From Streptomyces sp. NRRL B-1140 (GTDB lineage Bacteria; Actinomycetota; Actinomycetes; Streptomycetales; Streptomycetaceae), in the NCBI RefSeq assembly GCF_001280065.1, contig NZ_LGEA01000025.1:1-64000 (forward strand): a DNA stretch of 64,000 nt, in the 5' to 3' direction. The notes under the pieces are model-generated. The model searched no databases and was not told where the DNA came from. It saw only the letters and a list, made by a program, of their open reading frames with translations. This document shows, one piece after another, positions 54,900 to 63,987 of this stretch (position 1 is its first letter; every line of letters begins with the position of its first letter). Made by a program: the position numbers and the translations under genes.

Positions 54900-57171
54900 G
54901 ACCACGGGGAACGTGCCATGCCGGCCCGGACACGAACCCGAACGCGGACGTGACACCGTGGCGTTCGCCCCCACGCTGTCCGCCTGGGCCGTGATGACCG
55001 CGCCCCACTCGCCCTCCGTCGCCGACCACAACCCGGCGACCCTCTACTGGCGCGACCTGCCGGTGGACCCGGATCTCGGGGGAGTCGCCTCCGAACGCCC
55101 CACACTGACGTCCATCCGCATAGGCAGCCTCCAGCGGGACGGCGTCTGGCCGCTGGACCTCAAGGCGGCCCTGCCCGTCGAACTCGCCTGGCACCCGCGG
55201 CTGCCGCTCGTCGCGGGGCTCGTACGGCGCCGGCGGCACGCGGTCGTGTGGATCGCCGACTACGAGCGGTGCGAACTCACCGTGCACACGCGGGTCCGAG
55301 CCGCGCTGTCCCTGACCGCGCACGGCGGAACACCGTCGGCCCTCGCCTGGTGCGGTGACGAGGAACTGGCCCTGCTGACGCGCCCCCCGATGCGGGAACC
55401 GGCCGGCGACGGCTGGAGCCCCACGGCGTACGAGGCCACCGGACCGGCCAACGTCGTGTTCCTCGCGGGCCTCGACGACCTCGCGGAGCGGGCGGCGGCG
55501 GCCGTGAGTCTTCTGCACCGCGTCACCGGAGACGTCCGCGTGCTCACCGGCCCCCTGCTCGTCAGTGGTCTGACACCCTCTCCCAGCGGACGGAGTCTGC
55601 TCGTCACCCATGCCGACGGCATCGACGCCTCGCCTCCGAGGGGACCTGCCGGCCGGGCGCCGGAGGCCCTGCGCTGGGCGTGCACCACCGTACGCACGGA
55701 CGGCCCGGCCGGCGCCCGCCCCGTACCCACCGGCGAACGGCCGCTGCCGCCCGGCGCCCGATGGTGCCTCACGGCGGACGACCTCCCGGTCTCCGCCCGG
55801 CGCACCCCGTCCGGCACCGCGATCCGGCTCCACCCGGACGAAGGCGAGGCGGCGGGGCCTGCCGCCCCGCACGAGCAGGACGTCGAGCATCCCCAGGACG
55901 ACCCCGTCACGCACTGGTGGCTCCTCGGCACGGCCGACGACCCCGTCACGATCACCCTCCACCGGCAGACGGCCCGGGTGACCACCACGCACTCCACCCG
56001 GGTCCTTCCCCTTCCCGGCGTGCGGCCCCTGCCAGGCAGGGCCGGCCCCGGAGCGGCAGCCCACGAGCACCTGCTGTCGGTCGCCTGTGAACGGGCCGGC
56101 CAGGCCGGAGTCCTCGTCGTCGACTGGCGTAGGCCGGCCGTGCGAGCGGTCCTCGTCGACGGCGCCTCGGACGGAGGGCCGTCCGCTCCCCTGGAGGCTG
56201 CCTGGGTGGGGCACGACGGCGACGCCCCACAGCTCGTCACACGGCGTGCCGGAGCGTTCCGCCGCCATGTCCTGCGCGGGGACCGGCTGGAGCCCCTGGA
56301 GCGGAGTGTCCCACCCCCGGTGGCGACGGCCGGACGGGCGACCGGCCCACTCCAGGGCCTGAACCGACGAGCCGGGGCGCCGCGCCGCGCGGTCCTGCCC
56401 GGCGGCTTCCCAGACCCGGCCTGCCTGCTGCTCCCGGCGGATCCCCCGGCGTGCTCCTCACCGGCGGACGGCGCCCCGTGCGCCGCGCGCCTCCTCTGGA
56501 TCAGCGTCCGCCGAGCGGGAACCCGGCCTCCGGATCCCCGCCACCTGTCGTTCGCCGGGCCACAACCCGTCGGCTCGGACGCGGCGACGGCGGTTCTCGA
56601 CCTCCCGCTGGACTGGCCCGCCGACGCGACACTCCCGCACCTGAGCCGCCAGATCACCTCGGCGGTCACCGAGGCGCTCCTCGCCCTGTACGCGGAGTCC
56701 GCGGACCCGGGCCCGGTCGTCCTGGGCGGGCACAGTTTCGGCGCCACCGTCGCCCTCCACGCCCTCGCCCGACTGCCCGCCGCCGCGGGCGCCATCGTGC
56801 ACAGCGGCTGCTACAACCGGACGCTCACGCCGCACGGCTTCCAGTACGAGGAACGCGACTACTGGACCGTCCCGGACCTTTATCACGCCTTCAGCGCCCT
56901 GCACTTCGCCGACCGGCTCGACCGGCCCGTGCTGATCGTGCACGGAAGCGAGGACACCAACAGCGCGACCCCGGCGGACCAGGCAGTCGGCCTCTACCGA
57001 GCCATCGTCGCCACGGGAGGGCGGGCCCGGCTGCTGCTGCTGCCGTACGAGGGCCACACCTTCCGGCACCGGGAAACCCTCCGGGCCGTCACGGCGGAAC
57101 ACCGCGCCTGGCTCCGAGTCTGCGCCGACCATCGCAGCGACCGACCGGCGGAGGGGTTGACCCATGCGTGA
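54889..57171 (+). CDS. Prolyl-oligopeptidase-type serine peptidase
   Basis: This protein of about 760 residues has an N-terminal propeller-like half of low similarity (LPVELAWHPRLPLVAGLVRR and similar) and a C-terminal alpha/beta-hydrolase with S616 in LGGHSFGAT, D689 in VHGSEDTNS and H723 in YEGHTFRHRE, the full catalytic triad in family order. It is the only protease in the operon with an intact active site and probably removes the leader or matures the peptide. The start is uncertain: GTG 54889 gives the longest reading, GTG 54958 a shorter one starting at VAFAPTLSAW. It overlaps the ABC transporter by 8 bases. Confidence 0.77.
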   Translation: MRAETTGNVPCRPGHEPERGRDTVAFAPTLSAWAVMTAPHSPSVADHNPATLYWRDLPVDPDLGGVASERPTLTSIRIGSLQRDGVWPLDLKAALPVELAWHPRLPLVAGLVRRRRHAVVWIADYERCELTVHTRVRAALSLTAHGGTPSALAWCGDEELALLTRPPMREPAGDGWSPTAYEATGPANVVFLAGLDDLAERAAAAVSLLHRVTGDVRVLTGPLLVSGLTPSPSGRSLLVTHADGIDASPPRGPAGRAPEALRWACTTVRTDGPAGARPVPTGERPLPPGARWCLTADDLPVSARRTPSGTAIRLHPDEGEAAGPAAPHEQDVEHPQDDPVTHWWLLGTADDPVTITLHRQTARVTTTHSTRVLPLPGVRPLPGRAGPGAAAHEHLLSVACERAGQAGVLVVDWRRPAVRAVLVDGASDGGPSAPLEAAWVGHDGDAPQLVTRRAGAFRRHVLRGDRLEPLERSVPPPVATAGRATGPLQGLNRRAGAPRRAVLPGGFPDPACLLLPADPPACSSPADGAPCAARLLWISVRRAGTRPPDPRHLSFAGPQPVGSDAATAVLDLPLDWPADATLPHLSRQITSAVTEALLALYAESADPGPVVLGGHSFGATVALHALARLPAAAGAIVHSGCYNRTLTPHGFQYEERDYWTVPDLYHAFSALHFADRLDRPVLIVHGSEDTNSATPADQAVGLYRAIVATGGRARLLLLPYEGHTFRHRETLRAVTAEHRAWLRVCADHRSDRPAEGLTHA

Positions 57172-59041
57172 CGGGAAAACGGCCGTGAAAGACAGGCCGA
57201 AGACGGAGCGGGTCAGCACCGCCGACATGGCCGCTGCCTGTGCCTACGTCGTCAGGACGGCCTGGCAGGCCGACCGCGCCCGGCTGACCGGCGTCCTCCT
57301 GGTCCAACTCGCCACCGCCACCGGCCTCGCCGCGGTGGTGCTCCTCCTGCGGGGGACGCTCGGCGACGTACTGCCCTCGGACTCCTCCGGGTCGGGCTCG
57401 TCGCCGACGGCGGGGGAGGGGGAGCAGAGCACGCGGCTCGTCATCGCCGTGGTCGTCCTGATCGCGCTCGCCTCCGCGAGCGGTGTGCTGCGCACGCTGA
57501 GCAGTGGCTGGCAGCGACTCCTCACGCTGGCGGTGGACCGTCACATCATGGCCGACGTCCTGCGCGGCGCGGCGCGTGCCGACCTGGAGTCGTTCGAGGA
57601 CGCCCGCTTCCACGACAGGCTGCAACGGGCCGTCTTCGCCTCCCGCTCCCAGCCCGTCATGCTGGTGACGGCGCTGACCGGTGCGCTGCAAGCGGTGCTC
57701 AGCATCGTCGCGGTCGCCGTGGCGTTCGCCGTCATGACCTGGTGGCTGCTGCCGTTCACGGCGCTGTCCGCCCTTCCGATGCTCAAGGCGGCGCGTGACG
57801 AACGCGATGCCGACTACAGCCTGCACGGTGACCTCGCCGAGGGCAGACGGGCCCGCCAGTACCTGGAACAGCTGCTGGCCGGCCGCGACGAGGCGAAGGA
57901 GGTGCGCGCCCTCGATCTCGGCCGGGCGCTGCACCGCCGCTGGAGCGACCGCTACGGCGAGGAGATCCACCGCACCGCCGCGATGGTGCGCGTGCACACC
58001 CGCCGCAAGGCGGTCGCCCGGGTGCTGGGCGACTGCGGCCTCGTCGCCGTCGTCGCAACCCTGTGGTGGATGGTGCACCTCGGCGAGGTGCCACTGTCCA
58101 CGGCGCTGGCCGCGCTCGGGGCGCTCCTGCTGCTCGCCACCCGGGTGCAGATGCTGGGCTACCTCTTCAACACCATCGGCGCTGCCGCACTGTACGTGAA
58201 GGACATCCGGACCTTCACCATCCCACGGACGGCGGATCCCGATGCCGTGCGTCCCGCCGGGGACCCGGCGCCCTTCACCTCTCTGCGCGCCCGGGCGATC
58301 GAGTTCCGCTACCCCGGTTCCCCCGCGTACGCCCTGAGCGGGGTGTCGGTCGAACTGCGGGCAGGTGAGGTCGTCGCGCTCGTAGGGCGCAACGGCTCGG
58401 GCAAGACGACGCTGGCCAAGATCCTCGCCGGGCTCTACCGGCCCGACGGCGGTTCCCTGCTCCGGGACGGGCTGTGTGTGACGGACACGACCGGACTGCG
58501 GGCGGCGTCGGCCGTCCTCTTCCAGGACTTCGTCCGCTACAAGCTCCCGGCCCTGGACAACATCGCCTTCGGACGGGCGGAGGCGGCCCTCGACATGGCC
58601 GGAGTGCAGCGGGCCGCCGCCAGCGCCGGGGCCGAGGCCCTGATCCGCTCGCTGCCCGACGGATACGGCACCGTGCTGAGCAAGGAGTACACCGACGGAG
58701 CCGACCTGTCCCTGGGACAGTGGCAACGTCTCGCCCTGGCGCGGACGTTCTACCGGAACGCTCCCTTCGTCATCCTGGACGAGCCCACCGCCTCACTGGA
58801 CCCCCAGGCCGAGGCCGATCTCTTCGACCGGATCCGCACACTGTTCGCGGGGCGCACGGTGCTGGTCATCTCCCACCGCTTCTCCAACGTCCGCAGCGCG
58901 GACCGCATCTACGTCATGGACGAAGGCCGCGTCATCGAAGAGGGCGACCACGAGAGCCTGATGGCGGCGGAGGGGGCCTACGCACGCCTCTTCCGGCTCC
59001 AGGCCGACGCCTACCAGGAGAACACCCCGCAAAAGACCTAG
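57164..59041 (+). CDS. ABC exporter (fused membrane and ATPase domains)
   Basis: This 625-residue half-transporter has a membrane domain with about six segments (about 30-330) and an ATPase domain (about 370-615) with Walker A GRNGSGKTT, signature LSLGQWQR, Walker B FVILDEPTA and the switch His in VISHRFSN. It lacks the N-terminal C39 peptidase of bacteriocin exporters, so leader removal must be done by another protein, again pointing to the prolyl oligopeptidase. It is the last gene of the RiPP operon and most likely exports the mature peptide. Confidence 0.92.
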   Translation: MRDGKTAVKDRPKTERVSTADMAAACAYVVRTAWQADRARLTGVLLVQLATATGLAAVVLLLRGTLGDVLPSDSSGSGSSPTAGEGEQSTRLVIAVVVLIALASASGVLRTLSSGWQRLLTLAVDRHIMADVLRGAARADLESFEDARFHDRLQRAVFASRSQPVMLVTALTGALQAVLSIVAVAVAFAVMTWWLLPFTALSALPMLKAARDERDADYSLHGDLAEGRRARQYLEQLLAGRDEAKEVRALDLGRALHRRWSDRYGEEIHRTAAMVRVHTRRKAVARVLGDCGLVAVVATLWWMVHLGEVPLSTALAALGALLLLATRVQMLGYLFNTIGAAALYVKDIRTFTIPRTADPDAVRPAGDPAPFTSLRARAIEFRYPGSPAYALSGVSVELRAGEVVALVGRNGSGKTTLAKILAGLYRPDGGSLLRDGLCVTDTTGLRAASAVLFQDFVRYKLPALDNIAFGRAEAALDMAGVQRAAASAGAEALIRSLPDGYGTVLSKEYTDGADLSLGQWQRLALARTFYRNAPFVILDEPTASLDPQAEADLFDRIRTLFAGRTVLVISHRFSNVRSADRIYVMDEGRVIEEGDHESLMAAEGAYARLFRLQADAYQENTPQKT

Positions 59042-59172
59042 TCGATCCACTTGCCGGTGTCCTCGAACCCGGCGCCCACCCGAAGCAGCGAGGCTGGTGC
59101 CGGGCCGATCAATGCTGAAAAATGTGACACCCCTCGATTCCTGTGACGTGCCGGAAGGCAGGTGGTGTTGCT

Positions 59173-62100
59173 GTGCCGCGTGGAGAGCGACCGCTGGAAG
59201 CCGGAGACAGCCCGCTGCTGAAGTTCGCCGCGGACCTGCGACGGCTGCGCAAGGAAGCGGGCAGCCCGCCGTACCGGACGCTGGCAGAGCACGCGCATTA
59301 CTCGATCTCGACTCTTTCCAGCGCGGCGTCAGGACAGCGGCTGCCATCCTTGGAGGTGACTCTGGCGTACGTGCGAGCCTGGGACGGAGACACGCAGGAG
59401 TGGGAGCGTGTCTGGCGGACGGTGGCGGCCGAGCTCGGAGAGAGCTCTGCGCACGCCGATCCGGTGGAGGCCCAGGGCGGGGCGCCCTACCTGGGTCTGG
59501 CAGCGTTTCAGACGCGGGACGCACAGTGGTTCTTCGGCCGGGAGCGGCTGGTGGCAGAGCTGGTGGAGAGGCTGGACCGGCAACGGTTCGTCGTGGTCTA
59601 TGGGGCCTCGGGATCGGGGAAGTCGTCACTCCTGCGAGCTGGGCTGGCTCACCGGCTCATCACAACGACGCCCGTGATCGTCTTCACGCCGGGCGCCCGG
59701 CCCCTGGAGGAGTGCGCTGTGCGGCTGGGCGCGCTGGCGGGGGTCACTCCCGGCGGGTTGTACGCGGAACTGGCCTCGGGGCCGGAGAATCTGGGGCGGG
59801 TGGTACGGCAGATCGCCGCCCGGCAGGGGGAAGGCGACGGGGACGTCGTGCTCGTCGTCGATCAGTTCGAGGAAGTCTTCACTCTCTGCGGAGATGATGC
59901 CGAGCGGGACGGCTTCATCACCGCATTGGTCACCGCCGCTTCCGCTGTCGGCAGCCGGTGCCGGATCGTCCTGGGGGTGCGCGCCGATTTCTTCGCGCAC
60001 TGCACCCGCCATGCGCTGCTGGTGGAGGCGATGCGCGAGGGGCCGATGCCCGTGGGGCCGATGACGCTGGAGGAACTGCGGCAGGCGGTGGTTCAGCCGG
60101 CCCAGCGGGCCGGGCTGACCGTGCAGGGAGCGCTGCTGGCAGCGCTGACAGCGCAAGCGCACCGCCAGGCAGGCGTGCTGCCGCTGCTGTCGCACGCGCT
60201 GCTGCAAACCTGGCGCCGGCGTCGCGGCAACGTGCTGACACTGGAGGCGTTCGACGCGACAGGGGGGCTGGAGGGCGCTCTGGCCCGAACAGCGGAGGGG
60301 TTCTACCAAGGTCTGGACGCGAAGCAGCGCGAGTTGGCCCGGGAGGTGTTCGTACGGCTGGCAGCACTGGGGGAGGACACGGAGGACACTCGACGCCCGG
60401 CGCAACGGCGGGAACTGGAAGGTCTGGCCGACTCCGGCGACGACGTCAGCGTCATACTCGACGAGGCGGCCAAGGCGCGGCTGCTGTCCCTGGACTGCGA
60501 CCGCGTGGAGATAGCCCACGAAGCCCTGATCCGCTGCTGGCCCAGGCTGCACGGTTGGCTGTCCGAGGACCGCGACGCCCTGCGCACCTTACGCCAGCTC
60601 ACCCACGCGGCCCAGGAATGGCAGCAGCTGGGCGGCGACCCCGGCGCGCTGTACCGCGGCACCCGCCTGGACATGGCCGCAGCACTCGGACATCGATCAC
60701 TGTCCGCCCTGGAACGATCCTTCCTCGATGCCGGCTTCGCCGCGAGAGTCAGCGAAGGTGCGGCAGTCCGGCACAGGACGCGGATCCGACGCCTGGCGGT
60801 GGCTCTGCTGGGCGTCCTCGCCCTGGTGGCCACCACAGCCGCGATCTGGGCGACAGAAGCGCAGCGCACGGCGGACCGGGAACGCGACGTCGCCATGTCA
60901 CGGGAGTTGTCAGCCCGGGGGGACGCTCTCCTGAATCGCCGCCCGGAGGAAGCGATGCTGCTGGCACTCGGAGGGCTCCGGAAGGCGCCCACGACAGAGG
61001 CGCGCAGCAGTCTGCTGAGCGCCTACAACATGCACCGGGCCAATCAGCTCACCGCACACACCGGCAGTGTGAACGCCGTGGCGTTCACCCCCGACGGGCA
61101 CACCTTGGCGTCGGCGGGTGAGGACCACAGCGTAAAGCTGTGGAACACAGCGACGCGGCGGTTGACCGCCACTCTCGGCGGGCACACGGACGCGGTGACC
61201 GGCGTGGCGTTCAGCTCGGACGGACGCACTCTGGCCACAGCCGGCGCCGACGGCAGTGTGAAACTCTGGAACCCGGCAACGCAAAGGGAAACGGCCACTC
61301 TCACCGGCCAGGGCAGCGCCCTGAACGCGCTGGCTCTGAGCCCTGACGGACGCGTCCTGGCCAGCGCCGGCAACGACGGCACGGTACGCCTGTGGAGCAC
61401 GTCCCACCGCAGGGCGATTGCCACGCTCTCCGGTCGCGCCGGGGCCGTTCACGCGGTGGCCTTCTCGCCGGACGGACGCAAGGTGGCAACGGCCGGTGCC
61501 GATCGCACCGTACGCGTGTGGGACGCGGCGTCACGCCGCATCGCCGCCAGGTTCACCGGGCACGTCGACACCGTCCGTGCCCTGGCCTTCTCCCCGGACG
61601 GCCGCACTCTGGCGTCGGCCGGCGATGACACCACCACCCGCTTGTGGAGCCTCAAGACGCAGCGCATCATCACCGTCCTGCGCGGCAACGGCGATTCAGT
61701 GCGGGCCGTCGCTTTCTCCCCGGACGGCCGCACCGTGGCCACCACAGCCGCGCACAGCACCGTAAGGCTGTGGAACCGTGACACACACCGTCAAGTCGGC
61801 GTCCTCACCGGCAACACGGACGCCGTGAACGCTGTGGTGTTCAGCTCCGACGGGGGGTTGCTCGCCACGGCCGGCGCCGACGGCACGGTGCGCCTGTACA
61901 ACCCCGCCACGCGCCGAGCGCTGATCACCTTCGGCGACACCCCGAGTGCCCTGCGCACCGCTTTCAGCGCCGACGGACGCACCCTGGCCACCGGTTTCGG
62001 CGACGGCACCGTCAGGTTGTACGACGTCGACCGACAGCAGGAGACGGCGATGTTCACCGCTCACGACAACGGGGCCTGGGGCGTGGCCTTCAGCCCTGAC

Positions 62101-62889
62101 GGCCGCACACTGGCCACAACCGGCGCCGACAAGACCGTCCGGCTGTGGAACACCGCCACCCACCGGCAAACCGCCGTCCTGACCGGCCACCGGAAGAACG
62201 TGCTGGCAGCCGCCTACAGTCCGGACGGGCGCATCCTGGCCACCGCCTGCTACGACGGCACTGTGCGCCTGTGGGACGTCTCCTCGCGGCGTGCCGTCGT
62301 CCTCGCCGGGCACACCGACGCGGCCCTCGCCGTCGCGTTCAGCCCTGACGGGAAGACGCTCGCCTCCGCCGGCGCCGACGGAACCACCAGACTGTGGGAC
62401 ACCACCACCCAGCAGAGCACCGCCACCCTCACCGGACACGAAGACGCCGTGTCGGACGTGGCGTTCAGCCCCGATGGACAGACGCTCGCCTCCGCCGGCG
62501 CCGACGGAACCACCAGACTGTGGGACACCACCACCCAGCAGAGCACCGCCACCCTCACCGGACACCACACGGCCGTCTCCGCGATCGCATTCAGCCGGAA
62601 CGGGCACCTGCTGATCACCGGTGGACAAGACGGCACACTGCGTCTGTGGGATGTCACCAGGCGGCGCACCGTGGCCGTCCTTCGCAGCAACGCCGACCGC
62701 CTCAACGACCTGGCGCTCGGCCCTGACGGCCGCACCCTCGCCACCACCCTCGGCGAGCCCATGGCCAAGGTGCGGCTTTGGAACCTCGATGTCCGCCAGG
62801 TCACCCGCCTCACCTGCCGGGCGAGCAACGCCCACCACTGGCCGAAGCTGCTGACCGGTTCACCCGAGGCAGCCGCAGCCTGCCCTTGA
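59173..62889 (+). CDS. XRE-nSTAND-WD40 protein, copy 2
   Basis: This 1238-residue paralogue of the protein at 47452 has the same order: XRE helix-turn-helix (about 20-70), STAND NTPase (P-loop GASGSGKSS about 145, Walker B VVLVVDQFEEVF), one membrane segment (about 538-560), then about fourteen WD40 repeats. Two of its blades carry an exact 86-bp repeat (see the repeat entry). GTG 59173 matches the start of copy 1 (VPRGERPLEAGD against MPRKERPLSTED); GTG 59143 is an upstream alternative. It lies 131 bases after the ABC exporter in the same orientation, so it may share the RiPP operon transcript. Confidence 0.9.
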   Translation: MPRGERPLEAGDSPLLKFAADLRRLRKEAGSPPYRTLAEHAHYSISTLSSAASGQRLPSLEVTLAYVRAWDGDTQEWERVWRTVAAELGESSAHADPVEAQGGAPYLGLAAFQTRDAQWFFGRERLVAELVERLDRQRFVVVYGASGSGKSSLLRAGLAHRLITTTPVIVFTPGARPLEECAVRLGALAGVTPGGLYAELASGPENLGRVVRQIAARQGEGDGDVVLVVDQFEEVFTLCGDDAERDGFITALVTAASAVGSRCRIVLGVRADFFAHCTRHALLVEAMREGPMPVGPMTLEELRQAVVQPAQRAGLTVQGALLAALTAQAHRQAGVLPLLSHALLQTWRRRRGNVLTLEAFDATGGLEGALARTAEGFYQGLDAKQRELAREVFVRLAALGEDTEDTRRPAQRRELEGLADSGDDVSVILDEAAKARLLSLDCDRVEIAHEALIRCWPRLHGWLSEDRDALRTLRQLTHAAQEWQQLGGDPGALYRGTRLDMAAALGHRSLSALERSFLDAGFAARVSEGAAVRHRTRIRRLAVALLGVLALVATTAAIWATEAQRTADRERDVAMSRELSARGDALLNRRPEEAMLLALGGLRKAPTTEARSSLLSAYNMHRANQLTAHTGSVNAVAFTPDGHTLASAGEDHSVKLWNTATRRLTATLGGHTDAVTGVAFSSDGRTLATAGADGSVKLWNPATQRETATLTGQGSALNALALSPDGRVLASAGNDGTVRLWSTSHRRAIATLSGRAGAVHAVAFSPDGRKVATAGADRTVRVWDAASRRIAARFTGHVDTVRALAFSPDGRTLASAGDDTTTRLWSLKTQRIITVLRGNGDSVRAVAFSPDGRTVATTAAHSTVRLWNRDTHRQVGVLTGNTDAVNAVVFSSDGGLLATAGADGTVRLYNPATRRALITFGDTPSALRTAFSADGRTLATGFGDGTVRLYDVDRQQETAMFTAHDNGAWGVAFSPDGRTLATTGADKTVRLWNTATHRQTAVLTGHRKNVLAAAYSPDGRILATACYDGTVRLWDVSSRRAVVLAGHTDAALAVAFSPDGKTLASAGADGTTRLWDTTTQQSTATLTGHEDAVSDVAFSPDGQTLASAGADGTTRLWDTTTQQSTATLTGHHTAVSAIAFSRNGHLLITGGQDGTLRLWDVTRRRTVAVLRSNADRLNDLALGPDGRTLATTLGEPMAKVRLWNLDVRQVTRLTCRASNAHHWPKLLTGSPEAAAACP
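62354..62565 (+). repeat. Exact 86-bp direct repeat within the WD40 region, 126-bp period
   Basis: Bases 62354-62439 and 62480-62565 are identical, offset by 126 bases, which is 42 codons or one WD40 blade. This points to a very recent in-frame blade duplication. Neighbouring blades are related but clearly diverged. Confidence 0.92.
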
Positions 62890-63199
62890 CCCGGTCCTGT
62901 TCCCCGGAGCCGCCCGTGGCGGAGGTGACGCCATGGCAAGATCGTCGGCCTTCACGACATGGCGCTCGATCCGTCGTTGCCGGCCTGCTTCCGCCGTCGG
63001 CCGGCCCGTTCTGCCCGCCCGAACCACGTGTGCGATGCCGTGCGTGAGGTCGTGAAGGCAACCGGCGTCCTCACGGCAGGCTCCCTGCTCACCGCCCGGC
63101 CCGTAACCAACTCCGTTCGTTTCATTGACATCTCACTCAGAAGACCTACCGTTGGGAGCGCTCCCATGACAGCCTTGCAACTGGAAGGAGTCCCCCCAC
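62890..63199. promoter_or_regulatory. LPMO promoter region
   Basis: This 310-bp gap has TTGACA at 63125-63130 and TACCGT at 63147-63152 (16-base spacing), a plausible housekeeping-type promoter, with the CebR-type operator right after it. The first about 230 bases show nothing else that I can name. Confidence 0.5.
63153..63166. promoter_or_regulatory. CebR-type operator TGGGAGCGCTCCCA
   Basis: This perfect 14-bp palindrome is identical to the known CebR (LacI-family) consensus that controls cellulose and cello-oligosaccharide genes in Streptomyces. It lies directly after the proposed -10 and 33 bases before the LPMO start, the place for repression relieved by cello-oligosaccharides. Confidence 0.88.
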
Positions 63200-63874
63200 A
63201 TGCGCAAACAGAGTCCGTTAGCCGGGCGTTCGCGTTCACCCCTCCGCCGGCCTCTCCAGGCGCTCGTCATGCTGTTCGCCGTGGTTGTCGGCGCACTCAC
63301 CTGGTCGGCCCCCGCCCAGGCCCACGGCACCGTCGTCGGCCCCGCCACCCGCGCGTACCAGTGCTGGAAGACGTGGGGCAGCAACCACACGAACCCGGCC
63401 ATGCAGACCCAGGACCCCATGTGTTGGCAGGCCTTCCAGGCCAACCCCGACACCATGTGGAACTGGATGAGCGCGCTCCGCGACGGCCTCGGTGGCCAGT
63501 TCCAGGCGCGGACCCCCGACGGGACGCTCTGCAGCAACAACCTCTCCAGGAATGACAGCCTGAACAAGCCCGGACCGTGGAAGACCACCACCGTCGGCAA
63601 CAACTTCTCGGTCCACCTGTACGACCAGGCGTCCCATGGTGCCGACTACTTCAAGGTCTACGTGAGCAAGCAGGGCTTCAACCCCAAGACCCAGACCCTG
63701 GGCTGGAGCAACCTCGACTTCATCACGCAGACCGGCCGCTTCGCCCCGGCGAAGGACATCACGTTCCCCGTCCAGACCTCCGGCTACACCGGACACCACG
63801 TCCTGTTCGTGATCTGGCAGGCCTCGCACCTCGACCAGGCCTACATGTGGTGCAGCGACGTGAACTTCGGCTGA
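63200..63874 (+). CDS. Secreted AA10 lytic polysaccharide monooxygenase
   Basis: This 224-residue protein has a long signal peptide ending in APAQA, so the mature enzyme starts with His42 (HGTVVGPATRAYQ), the N-terminal copper ligand of LPMOs. The second His ligand is in GYTGHHVLFVIWQASH, and the C-terminal AYMWCSDVNFG is typical of AA10. It is a single-domain enzyme without a cellulose-binding module. It cleaves crystalline polysaccharide oxidatively; control by a CebR-type site suggests cellulose rather than chitin as the substrate. GGAAGGAG precedes ATG 63200. Confidence 0.94.
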   Translation: MRKQSPLAGRSRSPLRRPLQALVMLFAVVVGALTWSAPAQAHGTVVGPATRAYQCWKTWGSNHTNPAMQTQDPMCWQAFQANPDTMWNWMSALRDGLGGQFQARTPDGTLCSNNLSRNDSLNKPGPWKTTTVGNNFSVHLYDQASHGADYFKVYVSKQGFNPKTQTLGWSNLDFITQTGRFAPAKDITFPVQTSGYTGHHVLFVIWQASHLDQAYMWCSDVNFG

Positions 63875-63940
63875 GCCGGAGAGCGCCGGACACGGCACCG
63901 GCCCCTGCCTTGCACCGGTACCCGCCGTCCGGCCGACCGA

Positions 63941-63987
63941 GCCCCGTCGGGCCGGGGACCCCCTTGGTCACCCTGCCCCGACGGGGC
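63941..63987 (+). terminator. Hairpin terminator after the LPMO gene
   Basis: GCCCCGTCGGG (63941-63951) pairs perfectly with CCCGACGGGGC (63977-63987) over a 25-base loop, followed by CTTCCT. It lies 67 bases after the stop. Confidence 0.65.
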
